Shown: positions 6,111-8,271 of the stretch, in pieces | How the letters are laid out: every line of letters starts with the position of its first letter | Numbering within the stretch: the stretch's first letter is position 1 | Origin: CAUTNH01 sp963540225 | GTDB taxonomy: Bacteria; Bacillota_I; Bacilli_A; Acholeplasmatales; Acholeplasmataceae | Reading direction: 5' to 3' | Assembly (NCBI GenBank): GCA_963540225.1 | Contig: CAUTNH010000034.1 | Span: 1-8,271, forward strand | Length of the DNA stretch: 8,271 nucleotides | The notes under the pieces: generated by a model | Databases searched by the model: none | The model's input: only the letters and a program-made list of their open reading frames with translations | What the model was told of the DNA's origin: nothing | Translations under genes and position numbers: made by a program

Positions 6111-8271
6111 ATGCTGCTATAAAACCCAAATCTGTAATATTAAAGTAATCGATTTCCTCATTTTGAACTTCCTCAGAAATATTTGCATAAAGTTTTATAT
6201 ATATGAACGGTTTATTACTTGTTAAAGTTATCTCTTTTTCATTGTCACCATCAGGGTTGTCTAGTTCTCCGATTTTTTCCCAGTTATTATTATCAGTTGA
6301 ACCATATACTTCCATTTTTCTAAGATTGTTGTATTTTTGTGTCGCAACAGCTGTTCCCATTAAGGCAACATTTATTTTCTCAATTTCAACTAAATGTTTA
6401 AACTCATATACAACCTCTGCTTCATTATTACTAAAATCAGTATCAATAGAGAATATTGTTTTTTTATTTGGAGCGCCATCTTTATCTTTATCATATGAAT
6501 TTTTTATAGATCTTGCCTTTTTAAAATAATCATCTTGTGAACCTTTGATAATTTTGGCATCTTTTATATAATCTCTTAAATCAGTTCCCTTTGCAGGTTT
6601 ACTAGTCCATTTAGCAGTGAACACTACATTCTTTTTAAGAAGATATCCAAGTGGTTCGGCATAATTATTATCAATCGTCCAATATTCAAATACCATATTA
6701 TCTTTTTGTAGTTTTGCGCTATCTGGTATTTTATCTTCTGCTATTTTACTTCCTTTTGCAATGTTATATAAAATATTATTAGAACTACCATCATATAATC
6801 CACCATTTAAATCATATGTAACATTAACTTCTTCGTTTGGTTTTTTCTTAATAAATTCTACTTCTTTTTTAGTCTCAATCAATTCGTCTGCTTTTAATTT
6901 TAAGCTAACTTCCCATATATCATCGTGAAGTAATCTAGCATCTGTTATTATTTGATCTTTATCAATTTTTTTCTCAATGTGTGCTATTATTTCATCTTTT
7001 GTTAAAATTTCCTCAGAATCTTTTTCAACAAATTCAGTATCATATATTTTTTTAATATTCTCATTTAAAATATTAGCAATTTCTGGATCAATTTCCCAAA
7101 TAGCCTTAATTGTATAATTGTTAAGTAGTTTTGTTACACCAAGTTCAACTAATTCACCTGTTTCAACGATTTGCCAGTTTTTAATAATATGATTTTTTAA
7201 TACAGGATTAGGCAATGCTTCATTTGTCAGTACTGTATTCTTAGGGAATTTTTTAATAATATTACTACTATCTCCGTTAACATTTCCACCAGCTAAATTA
7301 AATGTTGTTGTAACTAGTTCAGTTTCTGCATATAGCTCAATTTCATAAATTCTTGACGCTGCATTTCCTGAAAATTCAGCCTGTTCGATATTTAATCTTA
7401 TCTTTTTAATCACAGCACCCGCAAATGAATGTTTAGAATATCCTAATCTATTATCAGTTATTTTGGCCCATTCATGCCATTTTCCATCTAAGCCCTCATA
7501 TTCAATTGTGAATTTTCTTGTATTCATTGAAGCAGCTTCTTTACCTTTTTCAGCATGTGCAATATTTATCTGTGCAACAAACATTGGAGTTTTTAACTCA
7601 CCAATAATCCATTTTTTAGCAGATCTGTTATCACACCATTTTGTTCTATAATTTCCATCAAATGCTAAATCAGGAGACTCAGAATGCCATCCGTAAACAT
7701 AATGTGACGCAGTTGCTTTACTAACAGGATTATTTACCTTAGAAAGTATAACGAAACTAATATTTTCTTTTTCTTTTACATATGACGGAACTTTCTTAGA
7801 TATAAATTTAACATTATATTTATCATTATTTTTAGAAAGATTTATCTCAACAACGCTTGTATCAATGAAATTTGATAAATGACTAACTATATCACTTTCT
7901 TCATCACCTGTATCAAAAATATATCCCATCTTATCTTGAAGTTTGTTAAACTCATTCATAAACTCATTTTTAATATCATCTAAAAGATCATATTCAAGTT
8001 CAAAATTTATATCAGAGTTTACTGTAATTTTAATTTGGTTGCCACCTGCAATTAGTTCTTCTAGCTTATCTTCACCATTAACAGTAAATTTAGTAATTTT
8101 ATAATATTGTTTACTTGCTACTTTAATATCTATAACCTTACCGTGCTCTATTGATTGTGGATACAACGATAAATCAACTAGTGACATCCCTTCTAAAAGA
8201 TTTACTTTATGCACTATTACTTGCTTCCACTTGAATGTTAGTGTTGCACCATCACCGTTATCATATCCATC
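6109..8271 (-). CDS. Surface or secreted protein with F5/8C and InlB domains (5' end beyond the window)
   Basis: The C-terminal 720 residues end at TAA 6111-6109. A GTG at 8214 is only the first possible start codon inside the window: the frame stays open to the right edge (encoding ...TFKWKQVIV), has no Shine-Dalgarno there, and looks like the tail of another InlB repeat. Numbered from that GTG: divergent InlB-like 22-76 (FTVNG); alpha/beta module 77-156; F5/8 type C 158-297 (AFDG, TKWC, NTRKF, ASRIYEIELYAE); InlB B-repeat 302-374 (TFNLAGG to AIWE); second alpha/beta module 376-455; InlB B-repeat 463-537 (VTYDLNGG to FTAKWT); F5/8C-like 545-701 (MEVYGSTDNNNWEKIGE). F5/8C domains of this type commonly bind glycans or other surface ligands; InlB repeats are beta-grasp spacer or adhesion modules. 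There is no LPxTG motif or C-terminal membrane segment, so any anchor must lie in the missing N-terminus (a lipobox, as in the downstream gene, is a guess) or the protein is released. Glycan-directed adhesin or non-catalytic part of a larger enzyme is possible. Confidence 0.93.
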   Translation of the reverse strand, partial: DGYDNGDGATLTFKWKQVIVHKVNLLEGMSLVDLSLYPQSIEHGKVIDIKVASKQYYKITKFTVNGEDKLEELIAGGNQIKITVNSDINFELEYDLLDDIKNEFMNEFNKLQDKMGYIFDTGDEESDIVSHLSNFIDTSVVEINLSKNNDKYNVKFISKKVPSYVKEKENISFVILSKVNNPVSKATASHYVYGWHSESPDLAFDGNYRTKWCDNRSAKKWIIGELKTPMFVAQINIAHAEKGKEAASMNTRKFTIEYEGLDGKWHEWAKITDNRLGYSKHSFAGAVIKKIRLNIEQAEFSGNAASRIYEIELYAETELVTTTFNLAGGNVNGDSSNIIKKFPKNTVLTNEALPNPVLKNHIIKNWQIVETGELVELGVTKLLNNYTIKAIWEIDPEIANILNENIKKIYDTEFVEKDSEEILTKDEIIAHIEKKIDKDQIITDARLLHDDIWEVSLKLKADELIETKKEVEFIKKKPNEEVNVTYDLNGGLYDGSSNNILYNIAKGSKIAEDKIPDSAKLQKDNMVFEYWTIDNNYAEPLGYLLKKNVVFTAKWTSKPAKGTDLRDYIKDAKIIKGSQDDYFKKARSIKNSYDKDKDGAPNKKTIFSIDTDFSNNEAEVVYEFKHLVEIEKINVALMGTAVATQKYNNLRKMEVYGSTDNNNWEKIGELDNPDGDNEKEITLTSNKPFIYIKLYANISEEVQNEEIDYFNITDLGFIAA
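6850..7089 (-). repeat. Alpha/beta module, copy B, between the two InlB repeats
   Basis: About 80 residues: a helix (EIANILNENIKKI), then DEIIAHIEKKID, a beta pair (IITDARLL, WEVSLKLK) and TKKEVEFIKK. Shared with copy A are the [DE]-I-[IV]-[AS]-H-[IL]-x3-I-D core, the aromatic-x-V-x-[FL] strand and the KE-x3-F-[IV] end. Divergence is high, which suggests an old internal duplication. Confidence 0.5.
7747..7986 (-). repeat. Alpha/beta module, copy A, before the first F5/8C domain
   Basis: About 80 residues: an amphipathic N-terminal helix (DIKNEFMNEFNKL), then SDIVSHLSNFID, a beta pair (VVEINL, YNVKFISK) and KEKENISFVI. It aligns in order with copy B at 7089-6850. I do not recognise it as a named family. 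Confidence 0.5.

Noticed and set aside
6203..6529. 108-codon plus-strand open frame
   Set aside because: Shadow of the terminal F5/8C-like coding sequence, which has clear domain content on the minus strand.
7463..7651. 62-codon plus-strand open frame
   Set aside because: Antisense to the conserved core of the first F5/8C domain; no independent signal.
195..8271. Mollicute-type genetic code (TGA read as Trp), suggested by the base composition
   Set aside because: The Trp codons read in both genes are TGG and no in-frame TGA was seen, so the standard bacterial code fits.
1..8271. tRNA or rRNA genes, CRISPR arrays, insertion sequences or inverted-repeat mobile ends
   Set aside because: Coding sequence fills all but 172 bp of the window; I saw no tRNA-like GC-rich stems, regularly spaced repeats or transposase-like sequence.

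Overview
The window is very AT-rich. Its coding content lies entirely on the minus strand and consists of two large genes for modular extracytoplasmic proteins, each cut by a window edge. The sequence suggests a low-GC Gram-positive anaerobe. The evidence is a lipoprotein signal peptide, strong AAAAGGAG-type ribosome binding, InlB B-repeats (Listeria-Bacteroides repeat), MucBP-like and F5/8 type C (discoidin/CBM32-like) domains, and a CcpA-type cre site. Tryptophan is read from TGG and no in-frame TGA was seen, which argues against Mollicutes. Tissierellia/Peptoniphilaceae such as Helcococcus or Parvimonas would fit, but the genus is an inference and not secure.

Layout, in the direction of transcription (right to left). 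First, the C-terminal 720 residues of a surface or secreted protein run from the right edge to the stop at 6109. They contain a divergent InlB-like repeat, an alpha/beta module, an F5/8C domain, an InlB repeat, a second copy of the module, another InlB repeat, and a terminal F5/8C-like domain. An intrinsic terminator follows 5 nt after the stop codon.

Second, a 172-bp intergenic region (5937-6108) holds this terminator, a good sigma-A-type promoter (P1), a perfect cre match just downstream of its predicted start site, a second candidate promoter (P2), and the Shine-Dalgarno sequence.

Third, one uninterrupted reading frame runs from ATG 5936 to the left edge: 1978 codons with no stop. It encodes the N-terminal part of a giant lipoprotein. 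It has a lipobox cysteine at residue 22, three MucBP-like/InlB-like composite units, a helical segment, two OB-like segments, about 800 residues I cannot assign, and a recognisable InlB repeat near the left edge.

The two genes look like tandem members of one class of large adhesin-like cell-envelope proteins. They are probably separate transcription units because of the terminator and promoter between them. The cre site suggests that the giant lipoprotein is under carbon catabolite control. Domain calls are from reading the translations by eye, without database searches.
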